Shown piece after piece: positions 51,370 to 60,129 of a stretch of DNA of 64,000 bases (positions within the stretch are counted from its first letter, which is position 1; each line of letters begins with the position of its first letter). This DNA is from Alistipes communis (GTDB taxonomy: Bacteria; Bacteroidota; Bacteroidia; Bacteroidales; Rikenellaceae). The stretch spans positions 1-64,000 of the forward strand of contig NZ_AP019735.1 of NCBI RefSeq assembly GCF_006542665.1, read 5' to 3'. The notes under the pieces were generated by a model. It was not told where the DNA came from. It saw nothing but the letters and a program-made list of their open reading frames with translations, and did not search any database. The translations under genes were made by a program, and so were the position numbers.

Positions 51370-52741
51370 TTGCTTCCTCTGCCGTTAAATCTTCGTAATA
51401 ATCTTCTATCTTGTCGACGCTCATTTCAGCGTCCGGATCTATGTACCCCATTTCACTTATAAGCATTTCCGGCCATTCTTTCAGTTTGATTTGCTCTCCC
51501 TGCAACGTTACCTGAATGCTTATTTCTCCATCTTTATTTTTTAGGCGTTGAATAAATGCGAGCAATAAATCCCTCCATGCTTCATTAAAGAGGCGTTTCC
51601 CTTTTTTCCTTCTGAATGAATGCTGTTTCTTTTCATCATCTATCAATTGAAAGCCGTCCGATGTAAACAGAATGTGAGATTTAAGAGAAAACCCAAGAAA
51701 CGGGAATAGTGTCGGTTGAATAGAAACTCCATAATGCCAAAATCCCACTCCTCGCATTTCCCCTAATAGAGCTTTTGCTTTTTTCCTTGTACTTTCAGGA
51801 TAGATAAACTTTACTTTCGTAATTTTATCATATTTCGGGAGAAAATAAGCTAATCTCTTATTCGACATTTCATGCTTCCATAAGCCAGCACGTCTGAATA
51901 GATTGGCAATTACACAATACATCAGCCTCTTGAAATGATTCTCGGCGTCTCTATGTTGAGGAAACTTCTCAGACATGAACCCATCTAAAATATCTGTTAG
52001 AGAAAATGCAAACGTGTGTTCTGGCCTAACTTCAATCATTTCATTATCTCTTTGAACAGAAAAATTCAAATTCCCATCAAACGAAGAAATACAATTGGAT
52101 AATAAACTAATCGGAATTTCTTTATTCAGGTCTCTGATGGCTTTAGCTTGAGCGGTATTGGCAAATTGATACATATAGAACCTATTCGGCATTTCAGCTA
52201 TCGACCACCATGAAGTATAATATCGCTCCTCGTGGGGTATAATTGAGCAGTTAGAAATATACTCATTTTCATACCATTCTGAAAATGAAGACTTCTGATT
52301 GCCGAAATTAGAAGGGACATTGTCTTTCTCCAATTTTTTTAGCAGTTGCTTTAATCCATCAGCCCAATTATTATTAAATGGAATATGGTTAATATTAGGT
52401 TGTCCTATTACTAAATGATAGCTGGAATTGTCTATATGTAATGGTATGATAAAATCCTGCAATCCATCTTGTGCAGCAATACTCTTTGCGTATTCCAACT
52501 CATTTTCAATTCCTTGCCGAAGTATGCCTTCTGTCGTTACAATATTTTTTGAATAAACGAACAAAACTTTTATCGAACGATCCAGGGCTTTTTGAATGGT
52601 CGCCCAAAAACGCTCTCCACCCAGTAACCCTTCTTTATCTATCCAAACTTTATATCCTAACATCTCCAATCGGGAAGTAATCCAGATGGAAAAATCGTTA
52701 TCTGCCGGGGTTGCATGACTTATAAATATCGTATCTCTCAT
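51362..52741 (-). CDS. TIR-APAZ protein of a SPARTA immune system
   Basis: A 459-residue partner of the short Argonaute. Residues about 1-140 are a TIR domain: RDTIFISHATPADNDFSIWI, LEMLGYKVWIDKEGLLGGER and a helix QGIENELEYA that probably holds the catalytic Glu of the NADase. The rest fits the APAZ domain, the N-/PAZ-like partner of short pAgos (YYTSWWSIAEMPNRFYMYQF, AYFLPKYDKITKVKF, FLGFSLKSHILFTSDGFQLI). In known SPARTA systems, plasmid or phage nucleic acid triggers oligomerisation and NAD(P) loss, which kills the infected cell. Size and gene order match described systems. Confidence 0.92.
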   Translation of the reverse strand: MRDTIFISHATPADNDFSIWITSRLEMLGYKVWIDKEGLLGGERFWATIQKALDRSIKVLFVYSKNIVTTEGILRQGIENELEYAKSIAAQDGLQDFIIPLHIDNSSYHLVIGQPNINHIPFNNNWADGLKQLLKKLEKDNVPSNFGNQKSSFSEWYENEYISNCSIIPHEERYYTSWWSIAEMPNRFYMYQFANTAQAKAIRDLNKEIPISLLSNCISSFDGNLNFSVQRDNEMIEVRPEHTFAFSLTDILDGFMSEKFPQHRDAENHFKRLMYCVIANLFRRAGLWKHEMSNKRLAYFLPKYDKITKVKFIYPESTRKKAKALLGEMRGVGFWHYGVSIQPTLFPFLGFSLKSHILFTSDGFQLIDDEKKQHSFRRKKGKRLFNEAWRDLLLAFIQRLKNKDGEISIQVTLQGEQIKLKEWPEMLISEMGYIDPDAEMSVDKIEDYYEDLTAEEAND

Positions 52742-52799
52742 AACCTATCTTTCAGTATCAATAGATCCTGTTTCTTTACTGCCTTGCTTTGATAATTCT

Positions 52800-54164
52800 T
52801 TATAATAATTCCGTCATATATACGGGCAAGCAAAAAATATCCTTGTCTTTCTTTAGATCTTTGGTATAGAGAAGATACCTGTGAAGGATTCTCGCCGAAA
52901 ACTTTTGCTGGAATTTATCGAGGGATTTGTGTGAGTTATATCCGGAAGATTTAACTTCGATAGGGCATATCTTGTCTTTACGCGAAAGCAGGAAATCTAT
53001 TTCATAACTGCGGACAGTTTTATTCTCTTCTTCGTCTTTCACTGTCTCCTCCTTAAATGTATAGTAGAAAAGTTCATTGCCTGCACTCTTCAACATTTGG
53101 GCGATTGCATTCTCGTATACATACCCCAAATCTGTACTGAGTTTATCGGAAAGGAGCTTCCGGTATATCACATTCTCCGTATAGTCGCGATCCATAAAAG
53201 CGAGCGTAACGAACAATCCCGTATCAGCAAGAAACATCTTGAAATAGTCGTAATCAGCATGAAGAGAGAATCCTACACTGGGATCATTCGCATGATAGGC
53301 AAAGTTTACCGTCATGGAATCTGCCATATCCATCAACAACTCACTGAGCCGAGCGGCTGTCGCATTCTCAATCACGCTTCCTACCTTATAACGTGTCGTA
53401 TTGCGGGAGAGTTCTGCCGGAATCGAGGTAAACAGCCGCGATGCGCGTCCTGTCGGATCGATTTTACGAAAATCGTCGATATAAAGTTCGAGAATGTTCC
53501 GTTTTACGGCATCTATGGCTGAAAAATCATTTGAATCGAGGTATGCATTTATTGCCTGCGGCATACCGCCGATGAGCATGTACAGACGGAAATTGCGCAT
53601 AAGATCACGATTGACGGCATCACCCAAAGACTTAAAATTTTGATACGAGTATCTGAGCAACTCATAAGTCTGGAGTTTATCGATAGCCCATAGGAACTCT
53701 TCGTAGTCCAGCGGATACATCGCGATACGTGTTTCTTCGCTCGGTATCACGATTCCTTTCACATTTTTTTTGATGGAAAGGAGTGACCCCGTTTCAATAT
53801 AGTCATATCGGTGATCCTTTACAAGATGCTTGATTGCTTGTCGTGCCGGAGGACATAGTTGTACTTCATCGAAAACGATAACCGATTTCCGTTCATGCAA
53901 TGACACATTGAATAGCGACTGAATCCGTAAAAAGAAGTAATTCAGATCCGAAATATGTGAAAACAACTCTTTGACCGCATCGTCTGCTATCGAAAAATCG
54001 ATGATGATATAGGATTCATACTCTTTACGAGCAAATTCCTCGGCAATGGTCGATTTTCCGATTCGACGCGCACCTTTTATCAAAAGTGCCGTATGTCCAT
54101 CGCTTTCTTGCTTCCATCGGAGCATTCTTTCGTAGATCTTACGCTTGAATATTTTTTCGGGCAT
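52800..54164 (-). CDS. AAA ATPase with DUF4143 (PD-(D/E)XK-like C-terminus)
   Basis: A 454-residue ATPase. Walker A is GARRIGKST at residues 31-39, Walker B is VIVFDEVQLC, and a sensor-like IETGSLLSI follows. The C-terminal DUF4143 part has SYEIDFLLSRKDKICPIEVK followed by SS, which is the D...ExK core of the PD-(D/E)XK fold. Proteins of this group are widespread in gut Bacteroidetes, often in many copies, and their function is not settled. It lies 58 bases upstream of the SPARTA pair on the same strand, with a promoter in front, so SPARTA might be read from this transcript. Confidence 0.88.
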   Translation of the reverse strand: MPEKIFKRKIYERMLRWKQESDGHTALLIKGARRIGKSTIAEEFARKEYESYIIIDFSIADDAVKELFSHISDLNYFFLRIQSLFNVSLHERKSVIVFDEVQLCPPARQAIKHLVKDHRYDYIETGSLLSIKKNVKGIVIPSEETRIAMYPLDYEEFLWAIDKLQTYELLRYSYQNFKSLGDAVNRDLMRNFRLYMLIGGMPQAINAYLDSNDFSAIDAVKRNILELYIDDFRKIDPTGRASRLFTSIPAELSRNTTRYKVGSVIENATAARLSELLMDMADSMTVNFAYHANDPSVGFSLHADYDYFKMFLADTGLFVTLAFMDRDYTENVIYRKLLSDKLSTDLGYVYENAIAQMLKSAGNELFYYTFKEETVKDEEENKTVRSYEIDFLLSRKDKICPIEVKSSGYNSHKSLDKFQQKFSARILHRYLLYTKDLKKDKDIFCLPVYMTELL

Positions 54165-54186
54165 GACTGAAATTTTTCATTTACTG

Positions 54187-54217
54187 CAAAGATAAATGTT
54201 TTGACGAAAATAAGAAA
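54187..54217 (-). promoter_or_regulatory. Promoter before the DUF4143 ATPase
   Basis: On the minus strand TATCTTTG (54187-54194), with TTTC about 19 bases upstream in place of TTTG. The start codon lies 23 bases downstream. Confidence 0.55.
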
Positions 54218-54307
54218 ATGTTTTCATTCTATTTTGCCGGAAAACATAAAATGTTTCAGCAACAATTTGTCGGAAAATGAAAAATCCCATCCAAAAGAAA
54301 AATAAAA

Positions 54308-54642
54308 ATGGTTTTTACTATCCCATTGCCGCTACTGCGGCTATTTCTTTATATGTATGACTTGCTTGTGGCCGAGCGTCGGACGGAACTCGGGGCACGA
54401 ACAAACGGCGGCGGGAAGAACCTCATCGCGCGGTGTCCGTTCTGCAGTAAGGATGGGAAGTTCGGAGTCTATATCGGCAAGAAGACGTCCGCAAGAAACC
54501 TTTTATGGTGCACTGCTTCTCGTGCGGTCGTTCGACGACCACCTTGGAGAGGCTGCTCGAAAGCCTTAGCCGGATAGACCTTATTCTGTACTTTACTTAT
54601 TGTTTATCGAGAAGCGATTACATCATGAATATATACTTATAA
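54308..54642 (+). pseudogene. Truncated, frameshifted CHC2 zinc-finger primase remnant
   Basis: The first frame encodes LIARCPFCSKDGKFGVYIGK, the first half of a CHC2-type zinc ribbon as in DnaG and in primases of Bacteroidetes conjugative elements. After about position 54490 the match jumps to another frame, KKPFMVHCFSCGRSTTTLER followed by LLESLSRIDL, the second half with its CxxC. One base appears to be missing between the halves. After about 54580 the homology stops and AT-rich sequence begins; the second frame ends at 54642. The catalytic Toprim part is gone, so the gene is dead. It lies between the SPARTA and Septu-like loci. Confidence 0.8.
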
Positions 54643-54651
54643 ATAAGAGGT

Positions 54652-55641
54652 CTATTTAATCAAATTCAATTGTCGCGCTATATCCTGTGTAAATTTAGCC
54701 ATTGGTCGCTTATGGATATCTTCAACAGTATCGTAATTGCCGATGATTAGCCGATTGATTATAGATTCATCTTTGAAAAGATCCTTGAACTGTTTTGCTA
54801 AATGTCGCTTATAGCTTTCAGTATAAATCTCTTTTTTCTGAATTAGTTCTGCCACAATATCTTTCTGCGTATTATAAATTCCCGTGATGCTAAAGTTTTT
54901 GTCATGGTCTTTAGACAACGCCTGGTATCCATCCGTTGAAAGAAAACCAACTTTCAGGCATTCTTCATCATAAGATTTCATGTATTTGACGATCGAATCT
55001 TTGGTTACGTAAAAGAGAAACGGATTCAGGTCATCCTTAGAATCCTCGGTATAAAGATCGAATTTTACAGAATTATCGTTCTTTACAGAATTACAGTTTC
55101 CGCATGACGGGCACAGATTGAAAAACGAAATTGCAAGAAATGGATATTTGGACTTGGGACGGATATGGTCCAGTTGAAATTTTGCTTGTGTTCCTCCTGC
55201 TGTTTTCTCCACAACAACAGCAAGTTGCGCATTGCAATAGACGCAGGTTTTAATTGATAATCCCAAATATCCGCTATTACGTATATAATCGGATTTGCGC
55301 AAATCATCATACCTTAACGCCTTAATAATAAGGTCGTAAAACTTCGCCGACTCACCTTCTATAGTAAATATTTTACCGAGATCCGCTTCTGGTAAAATAC
55401 GATCGAACTTCCGTTTTGTACGTGCTACCTCAGAAGGTTTCAGGCAGTTCAAATCTTCATATTCGTCGATTATTTTCTGAACATACTCTCGATAGCTGGC
55501 GTCTTCTTCCGGTAAAGCGGCATATAGTTCCTGAAGTAATACAGGTGGGCGCTTAAAATCTTTTCGCCGTCTGGCAAAAGGATCTTTTGCATAATCTTTT
55601 GCTATGTGATATAATTTATCGTCGATGTAGATTCGTTTCAT
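54652..55641 (-). CDS. HNH endonuclease, PtuB-like (Septu-type system)
   Basis: A 329-residue nuclease. The HNH core is CVYCNAQLAVVV, FQLDHIRPKSKYPFLAISFF and NLCPSCGNCNSVKND, with the zinc CxxC pairs and the DH of the catalytic site. The N-terminal 120 residues are helical and charged; the C-terminal part (KRHLAKQFKDLF) is also helical. It overlaps the ATPase gene by four bases (ATGA), so the two are made together. In Septu (PtuAB) and in retrons with a PtuAB effector, the ATPase controls an HNH nuclease that attacks nucleic acid after infection. No reverse transcriptase is present here. Confidence 0.82.
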   Translation of the reverse strand: MKRIYIDDKLYHIAKDYAKDPFARRRKDFKRPPVLLQELYAALPEEDASYREYVQKIIDEYEDLNCLKPSEVARTKRKFDRILPEADLGKIFTIEGESAKFYDLIIKALRYDDLRKSDYIRNSGYLGLSIKTCVYCNAQLAVVVEKTAGGTQAKFQLDHIRPKSKYPFLAISFFNLCPSCGNCNSVKNDNSVKFDLYTEDSKDDLNPFLFYVTKDSIVKYMKSYDEECLKVGFLSTDGYQALSKDHDKNFSITGIYNTQKDIVAELIQKKEIYTESYKRHLAKQFKDLFKDESIINRLIIGNYDTVEDIHKRPMAKFTQDIARQLNLIK

Positions 55642-57635
55642 AGATCCAGTAAACTTAATTGTCTCTCAATTTCTTTCATCTGACGCTCAAGTTCATTGCG
55701 TCGTGTAACCCGGTCTTGGTATCGGATATCGTATAATTCTTGTAATGCTTCACGGATCAAATCTTCTCCAACTGTATTGATAATATATTGAACGTCAGCG
55801 GTAGACCATTGCTTCTTGCTATTGTTATCCCCTTGCAATAAGGTGAGAAGCTCTTCTATTTTATTATTTGCAAATTCACCGACTAATCCATTTTCCAAAA
55901 AGAAACTGGTGCGTAACAAATCATGGATATTGGCACCGAAAGTCTTGAAATCGCATACTTCATTATCATTCTTACCATCTCTAAGAAACAAGACATTATC
56001 CTGGGGGATATCCGAAAGAATAAATGGGGAATGTGTTACAACTATGATATTAAAATGCTTGATTCTGTTAAACTGACTTTTTTTCAAATAGTTGATTAGT
56101 TTGTCGATGAATTGTCTTTGGTATTCGGGGTGAAAATACAATTCGACCTCTTCCAAAACGATATTGACATAGTTATAATGGACACTCTCCACGTCATCGA
56201 CAACTGAGTCCAGATTACGGACATGATAGAGAATCGTGCTCATGTAAAATAGGAATTGCCGTTCCCCGGAACTCATTTTATCGAAATAGATTACTGCTCC
56301 GTCGCTTTTGGACAACTCGATCCGAATATCGAAAAACGACGGAGGCATGGAAACTTGCTCCTTGTGTATAGTATTCAATCCTTCCAATATCTGCAAGTTT
56401 TTGGGCTCGTACTTAATATAATCTTCAGTGAGGTTCTGAAAATCCCGCCCGTCAGTTGCGTTTACATTATGCGTGACATAATCTATATATTTGAGAGTCT
56501 GTCTTATCTTAAATGTCACATGAGAAAAATCGCTTAAAAGCTTACGAACGAGATCTTTGATCCGAGATTCCTCCTCTTGGGAGCAATATTCCGAAAGATC
56601 CTTAACAGCAACATATTTCTGCCCGGTATAATTGGGATATGTCGCTACGATATGATATGTTTTTGCAACCAGATATTTGTATGCCCCATTCAGAGATGGT
56701 ATTCCGGACCGGATATTTTCACCGAGATAGGCTTTGAGAGTAATATTGAAGTAATCACGCTCCTTCTTTTTAACGGAAACCCGTTTGACCAACTTCGTAT
56801 CATATGTCTTCTTGTTCCGAACAAGGTTGTATGTATACTTTTCTTCAACACGGGATTGATTATAACTAAACGATAAAGAACGATACTGATAATCGTCGAT
56901 AAAATCACCGAACTGTTTCGTGTTGAAATAATAGAACAGATAAGCCAGACGGCTGTTGGTCAACAAAGTCTCTTTTCGAATATCCAGACGGCCTTCCCGA
57001 CGAAAAGGATTGAGTACGACAGGAGTAAGATACCCATCGTTTTTATGGAACAGTGAGTTGATCCAAATCTTATCCTTTCCAACACTTTCCTCCCCATAAT
57101 CATCCACATTGTAGGAGTGGAATGAATAATTATTGACAATGGTAAAGAAAAATTGGCGTAACTGCTGTAAAGCCTTCTCCAACGGTGTTGTCTTCTCAAT
57201 CTTATTTGGATGAACTCGTTTCCCGAAGGTGTCAATTATCCCCCAAAGAATACCTACTTTCGATGTTTCGATAAAATTCAGTTTGCCATCAATCTCAAAA
57301 TAAAGAGCCGCGTTTACGTCTGAGACGGGGTATAACTGGCAGTCTTTATGTGCCTTGGCAGTAATATTGACGGCAAAGTTATTTATTACGCGCAGCATAA
57401 TCTCTACGATCGTGCTCTTACCGCAGCCATTTTTACCGACAATGGCGCTAATGCTGATTTTGGGATCGAAAAAATCATCGGGAAGTTTATAATCCGGGTT
57501 GCGAATCGGATACTTTGTGTCGGGATCTAAATGGTATTTCTGAGTAAAGAAATACCAATCTTCTTGAAGAACCTTTCGAATATGCTTGGAACAATCCGGT
57601 AAAAGTTGAAGTGCAACAATAGAAAACGATTCCAT
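55638..57635 (-). CDS. AAA/SMC-like ATPase, PtuA-like (Septu-type system)
   Basis: A 665-residue ABC/SMC-class ATPase of the AAA_21/23 kind. Walker A is GKNGCGKST (67-75), the signature is MSSGERQFLFYM, Walker B is IVLEEVELYFHPEYQ, and the switch His lies in IVVTHSPFILSD. The C-terminus is a short coiled coil (ELERQMKEIERQL). The frame extends to a TTG at 57677, but the ATG at 57635 is the better start. Partner of the HNH protein encoded right after it. An alternative would be another ATPase-nuclease defence family; the ATPase-first, HNH-second order fits Septu. Confidence 0.82.
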   Translation of the reverse strand: MESFSIVALQLLPDCSKHIRKVLQEDWYFFTQKYHLDPDTKYPIRNPDYKLPDDFFDPKISISAIVGKNGCGKSTIVEIMLRVINNFAVNITAKAHKDCQLYPVSDVNAALYFEIDGKLNFIETSKVGILWGIIDTFGKRVHPNKIEKTTPLEKALQQLRQFFFTIVNNYSFHSYNVDDYGEESVGKDKIWINSLFHKNDGYLTPVVLNPFRREGRLDIRKETLLTNSRLAYLFYYFNTKQFGDFIDDYQYRSLSFSYNQSRVEEKYTYNLVRNKKTYDTKLVKRVSVKKKERDYFNITLKAYLGENIRSGIPSLNGAYKYLVAKTYHIVATYPNYTGQKYVAVKDLSEYCSQEEESRIKDLVRKLLSDFSHVTFKIRQTLKYIDYVTHNVNATDGRDFQNLTEDYIKYEPKNLQILEGLNTIHKEQVSMPPSFFDIRIELSKSDGAVIYFDKMSSGERQFLFYMSTILYHVRNLDSVVDDVESVHYNYVNIVLEEVELYFHPEYQRQFIDKLINYLKKSQFNRIKHFNIIVVTHSPFILSDIPQDNVLFLRDGKNDNEVCDFKTFGANIHDLLRTSFFLENGLVGEFANNKIEELLTLLQGDNNSKKQWSTADVQYIINTVGEDLIREALQELYDIRYQDRVTRRNELERQMKEIERQLSLLDL

Positions 57636-57667
57636 AACGAAGAGTTTTATCTTATAAAGATAATAAA

Positions 57668-57680
57668 TTCTTGACAAGAA
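57668..57680. promoter_or_regulatory. 13-bp palindrome near the start of the Septu-like operon
   Basis: TTCTTGACAAGAA is a perfect dyad centred on 57674, about 35 bases before the ATPase start. It could be an operator. A near -7 box (TATCTTTA) lies just downstream on the minus strand. Confidence 0.35.
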
Positions 57681-57916
57681 TCATAAATTTGAAACAAAGA
57701 TTTGGCAGACCTTATGTGGAAATCTTCCAGTCCTAACCGCCTTGAATTTAATAATATATCACCACATTGAAGGTTAAAATTCAAATAACTTTTTCATATC
57801 GAGACTTTTTTGTGTCTGGTGTGCGGGCGAAGGGCTGATCCGTTACGCCCTTCGCCACAGTTATTTTCCGCACTTTTCATAACCTTTCTCCTCATTTATA
57901 AGCCGCCTTCACGAAC

Positions 57917-58109
57917 CCGGTGCGGATGGTATCTGGTTTCAGAAGCAAAGGTATTTACGGGCTGCACGCCCCTGCAAGATCAAGCCGCCGGGCGGTTTTG
58001 CGAAAAATCTTCCTCTTTCCCTTCGGGCGAGCGTATTTCCCGCAAAAATCTTGACATGGGCTAAGCCCTTCTTTTTCATGCTCCTGAAACCAGATACCAT
58101 CCACACCGG
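57917..58109. repeat. Long inverted repeat upstream of the conjugation-type module
   Basis: GGATGGTATCTGGTTTCAG (57924-57942) recurs as its reverse complement at 58084-58102. With flanks the arms reach 26 bases with one mismatch (57917-57942, 58084-58109), about 140 bases apart. Inside are smaller GC-rich stems and a minus-strand promoter-like pair. The region 57678-58143 has no convincing gene; the short frames across it only follow the repeat. Confidence 0.75.
57946..57977 (-). promoter_or_regulatory. Promoter-like pair inside the inverted repeat
   Basis: On the minus strand TTG (57975-57977), 21 bases, TACCTTTG (57946-57953). It would read toward the Septu-like operon with a leader of about 300 bases, through the left arm of the inverted repeat. 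Confidence 0.45.
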
Positions 58110-58143
58110 CTCCGCTACGGCATAAAAAAAAAGTCGAAAGGTT

Positions 58144-58395
58144 ATGAAAAGCACAGAAAATAAGAACAGGAAACCGAAAACCTCCAACCTTCCACTCAGC
58201 ATGGGTGCAGGTTTGCGGGCAGGGCTGAAAATCGGGGCTGTCGCGCTGGGTTTTTATCTCTTCGGGAGCGGCTTTGTTTGGGTCGTTTTGGCCTATCTGT
58301 TCTGCTATGACCTCCTGCGGGGTATCCTTTCCTGTCTTTTATCTCTCGTCGTTCTAATCGGCTTTTTCTCCTTTCTCTTTTCCCAAATCTTCTAA
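58144..58395 (+). CDS. Small membrane protein, 83 aa
   Basis: A basic N-terminus (KSTENKNRKPKTSN) is followed by two strongly hydrophobic stretches, GLKIGAVALGFYLFGSGFVW and LLSLVVLIGFFSFLF. Two to three helices span the membrane. No known family. It is the first gene of a plus-strand run that continues to the window end; 13 bases separate it from the next gene. Confidence 0.65.
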   Translation: MKSTENKNRKPKTSNLPLSMGAGLRAGLKIGAVALGFYLFGSGFVWVVLAYLFCYDLLRGILSCLLSLVVLIGFFSFLFSQIF

Positions 58396-58408
58396 ATCAT
58401 TGAAAGTC

Positions 58409-59407
58409 ATGGTAAAATATTATTCATTATTCGGCGGTACGACCACCGACACCGAAATCCAAGTCGCAAAGGAAAACCAAATCGTCATTTCTGAAGGCCC
58501 CGGCGCAATGCGCGACCGACTTGTAATTTACAAGGTCGAACACGATGCCAACGGATATATGTATCATTTGGTAAACCTCGAAACGAAAGCGATCCGGCGC
58601 ACCGACATCCTCCGACCATACTCGCGGAAATTCGGTATCGGCATGTACTACACCGACGCGCCCGCGGAATTTATGGACGCTTTCGAGGCTGCCGCCCTTG
58701 TTGCCGAAGCCGAGCAAAAAGCAAAGGACGAAGCCGACGCGAAAGCCCGTGCAAAGGCCGAACACGACCGGATCGCGGCAATCGGTGCGGAACGACTGCG
58801 CCGGATTATGCCCGATAACGTGCAGGGGGTCATCCTCGCCGAACTTAATATAACGGAATACACAGACCCCTCCTACGAGTGCCGGGAAACCCGGAGAGTC
58901 CGCACCGTAATACTCGGCTTCTCGACCACCTCCCGCAAAGGCTTCGGGGAACTGCGGAAAGCCGCCGCTAACCTGCCCGAAACGGCGTATTTGGCCGAAT
59001 ATAACAAAGATTATGAACTCCGTTACTCCGGTTTCACGCTCGGCAAGAGCCCCTCTTATGGTTGGAGCATCCACAAAATGACCCACTACACCCGCGAGGG
59101 ATTTATCGACGCTCTGGCCTATATCGCCGGAGATGAGAATAATATCCGGCTCAGTAGCCCCAAGCCGGAGCGCACACCGGAACAAGAACAAGGGCAAACC
59201 ACTGTTCAAGGCGATTTTATCCTCGTGAACTACTCCGAGAAAGCGATAGCCCTATTCGGAGATACGAAGCCCATAAAGGACGCATTATCCGACCTCGGCG
59301 GACGGTTCAACGGGCGACTGACATACCGCGGAGAGAAATGCGCCGGGTGGATCTTTCCCAAAGCGAAAGAAATGCAGGTGCGCGAGTTAATCGGCATGGC
59401 TGGATAA
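58409..59407 (+). CDS. Mobile-element protein with C-terminal LGGRFN module, unknown function
   Basis: A 332-residue soluble protein. The centre is an Ala/Glu/Lys-rich coiled coil (AALVAEAEQKAKDEADAKAR). The last 65 residues, from ILVNYSEKAIALFGDTKPIK over DALSDLGGRFNGRLTY to KCAGWIFPKAKEMQV, are a small module seen repeatedly in Bacteroidetes mobile-element proteins (GDTxxIKdxLkxLGGRfn...gWiFpk). Its function is not known to me. An upstream TTG in frame exists, but the ATG at 58409 is the natural start. Confidence 0.65.
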   Translation: MVKYYSLFGGTTTDTEIQVAKENQIVISEGPGAMRDRLVIYKVEHDANGYMYHLVNLETKAIRRTDILRPYSRKFGIGMYYTDAPAEFMDAFEAAALVAEAEQKAKDEADAKARAKAEHDRIAAIGAERLRRIMPDNVQGVILAELNITEYTDPSYECRETRRVRTVILGFSTTSRKGFGELRKAAANLPETAYLAEYNKDYELRYSGFTLGKSPSYGWSIHKMTHYTREGFIDALAYIAGDENNIRLSSPKPERTPEQEQGQTTVQGDFILVNYSEKAIALFGDTKPIKDALSDLGGRFNGRLTYRGEKCAGWIFPKAKEMQVRELIGMAG

Positions 59408-59423
59408 TCTGAAAGTCTAATTC

Positions 59424-59444
59424 GTGGGGCAGCCTCGCCCCCAC
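59424..59444 (+). repeat. Intergenic GC-rich hairpin 1
   Basis: GTGGGGC pairs with GCCCCCAC (one bulge), 32 bases before the next start codon. One of four similar hairpins that precede genes in this module. Confidence 0.55.
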
Positions 59445-59475
59445 ATAAACCAACGAATCATAAAAATCCGAAAAT

Positions 59476-60105
59476 ATGAAAACCATTTATCTGCAAAGAC
59501 AAGGCTCGACCGACACGTTTAACACCCTCAATGCAATCAACACGGATTTAGGGTATTACATCGAGGTCAAAGCGTGGAGCGACAACCGCTACAACATTAT
59601 CATCGTATCGACCCGTAAGCAGGACGACGATACCAAAAACAAACGGATAGAAATAACCGCCGTTTATCCCTCATTGTCCGACGCCTTCAGACGGGTGGAA
59701 AAAGAACTGCGGGAGGAACTCTCCGAGGATGCGACCATTTCCGACACGATAGAAAAATACTGCCATAACAGCCCCTCCTACAAAGGATTGGCAGACAAAT
59801 ATTTGGCGGTTTGTTTCTATGAAAAAGCCACTGAAACGATACGCCTGTACCCCGAAAATTACTGCCTCGTCTCTTTCCGGCACAAGGGGACGAAAGACTA
59901 CCTCCGAATGGACGGCGCAACGGCGGAATATCTGCCCATATTGGAAGAACAGGCCAAGCAATACGAAAAGGAGCAGAGTTGGACGTGCCACAAGGATAAA
60001 TCCGAGGAGTTCAGACGCGAACGGTTCGCGTGGCTCATCGGGGAAGCACTCAAGAAAAAGGATTGCCACCGCAAATTCTATCTAACCGACACGCTTATCA
60101 AGTAA
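59476..60105 (+). CDS. Unknown protein of the conjugation-type module, 209 aa
   Basis: A soluble, charged protein with no signal peptide. Segments such as LGYYIEVKAWSDNRYNIIIV and FRRVEKELREELSEDATISD suggest an alpha/beta N-terminal domain and a helical middle. I do not recognise a family. Its position between the LGGRFN protein and PcfK suggests a role in the element's own biology rather than in defence. A GC-rich hairpin and an A-rich leader precede the start. Confidence 0.65.
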   Translation: MKTIYLQRQGSTDTFNTLNAINTDLGYYIEVKAWSDNRYNIIIVSTRKQDDDTKNKRIEITAVYPSLSDAFRRVEKELREELSEDATISDTIEKYCHNSPSYKGLADKYLAVCFYEKATETIRLYPENYCLVSFRHKGTKDYLRMDGATAEYLPILEEQAKQYEKEQSWTCHKDKSEEFRRERFAWLIGEALKKKDCHRKFYLTDTLIK

Positions 60106-60129
60106 TCCGCAAAGACAGTAATCCAATCC

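Noticed and set aside
54652..57635. Retron system (ATPase-HNH effector of a retron)
   Set aside because: No reverse transcriptase and no msr/msd-like structure are visible around the pair.
57810..58202. Two short frames on opposite strands within the inverted repeat region
   Set aside because: They arise from the repeat arms themselves (the same residues appear in both) and carry no motif.
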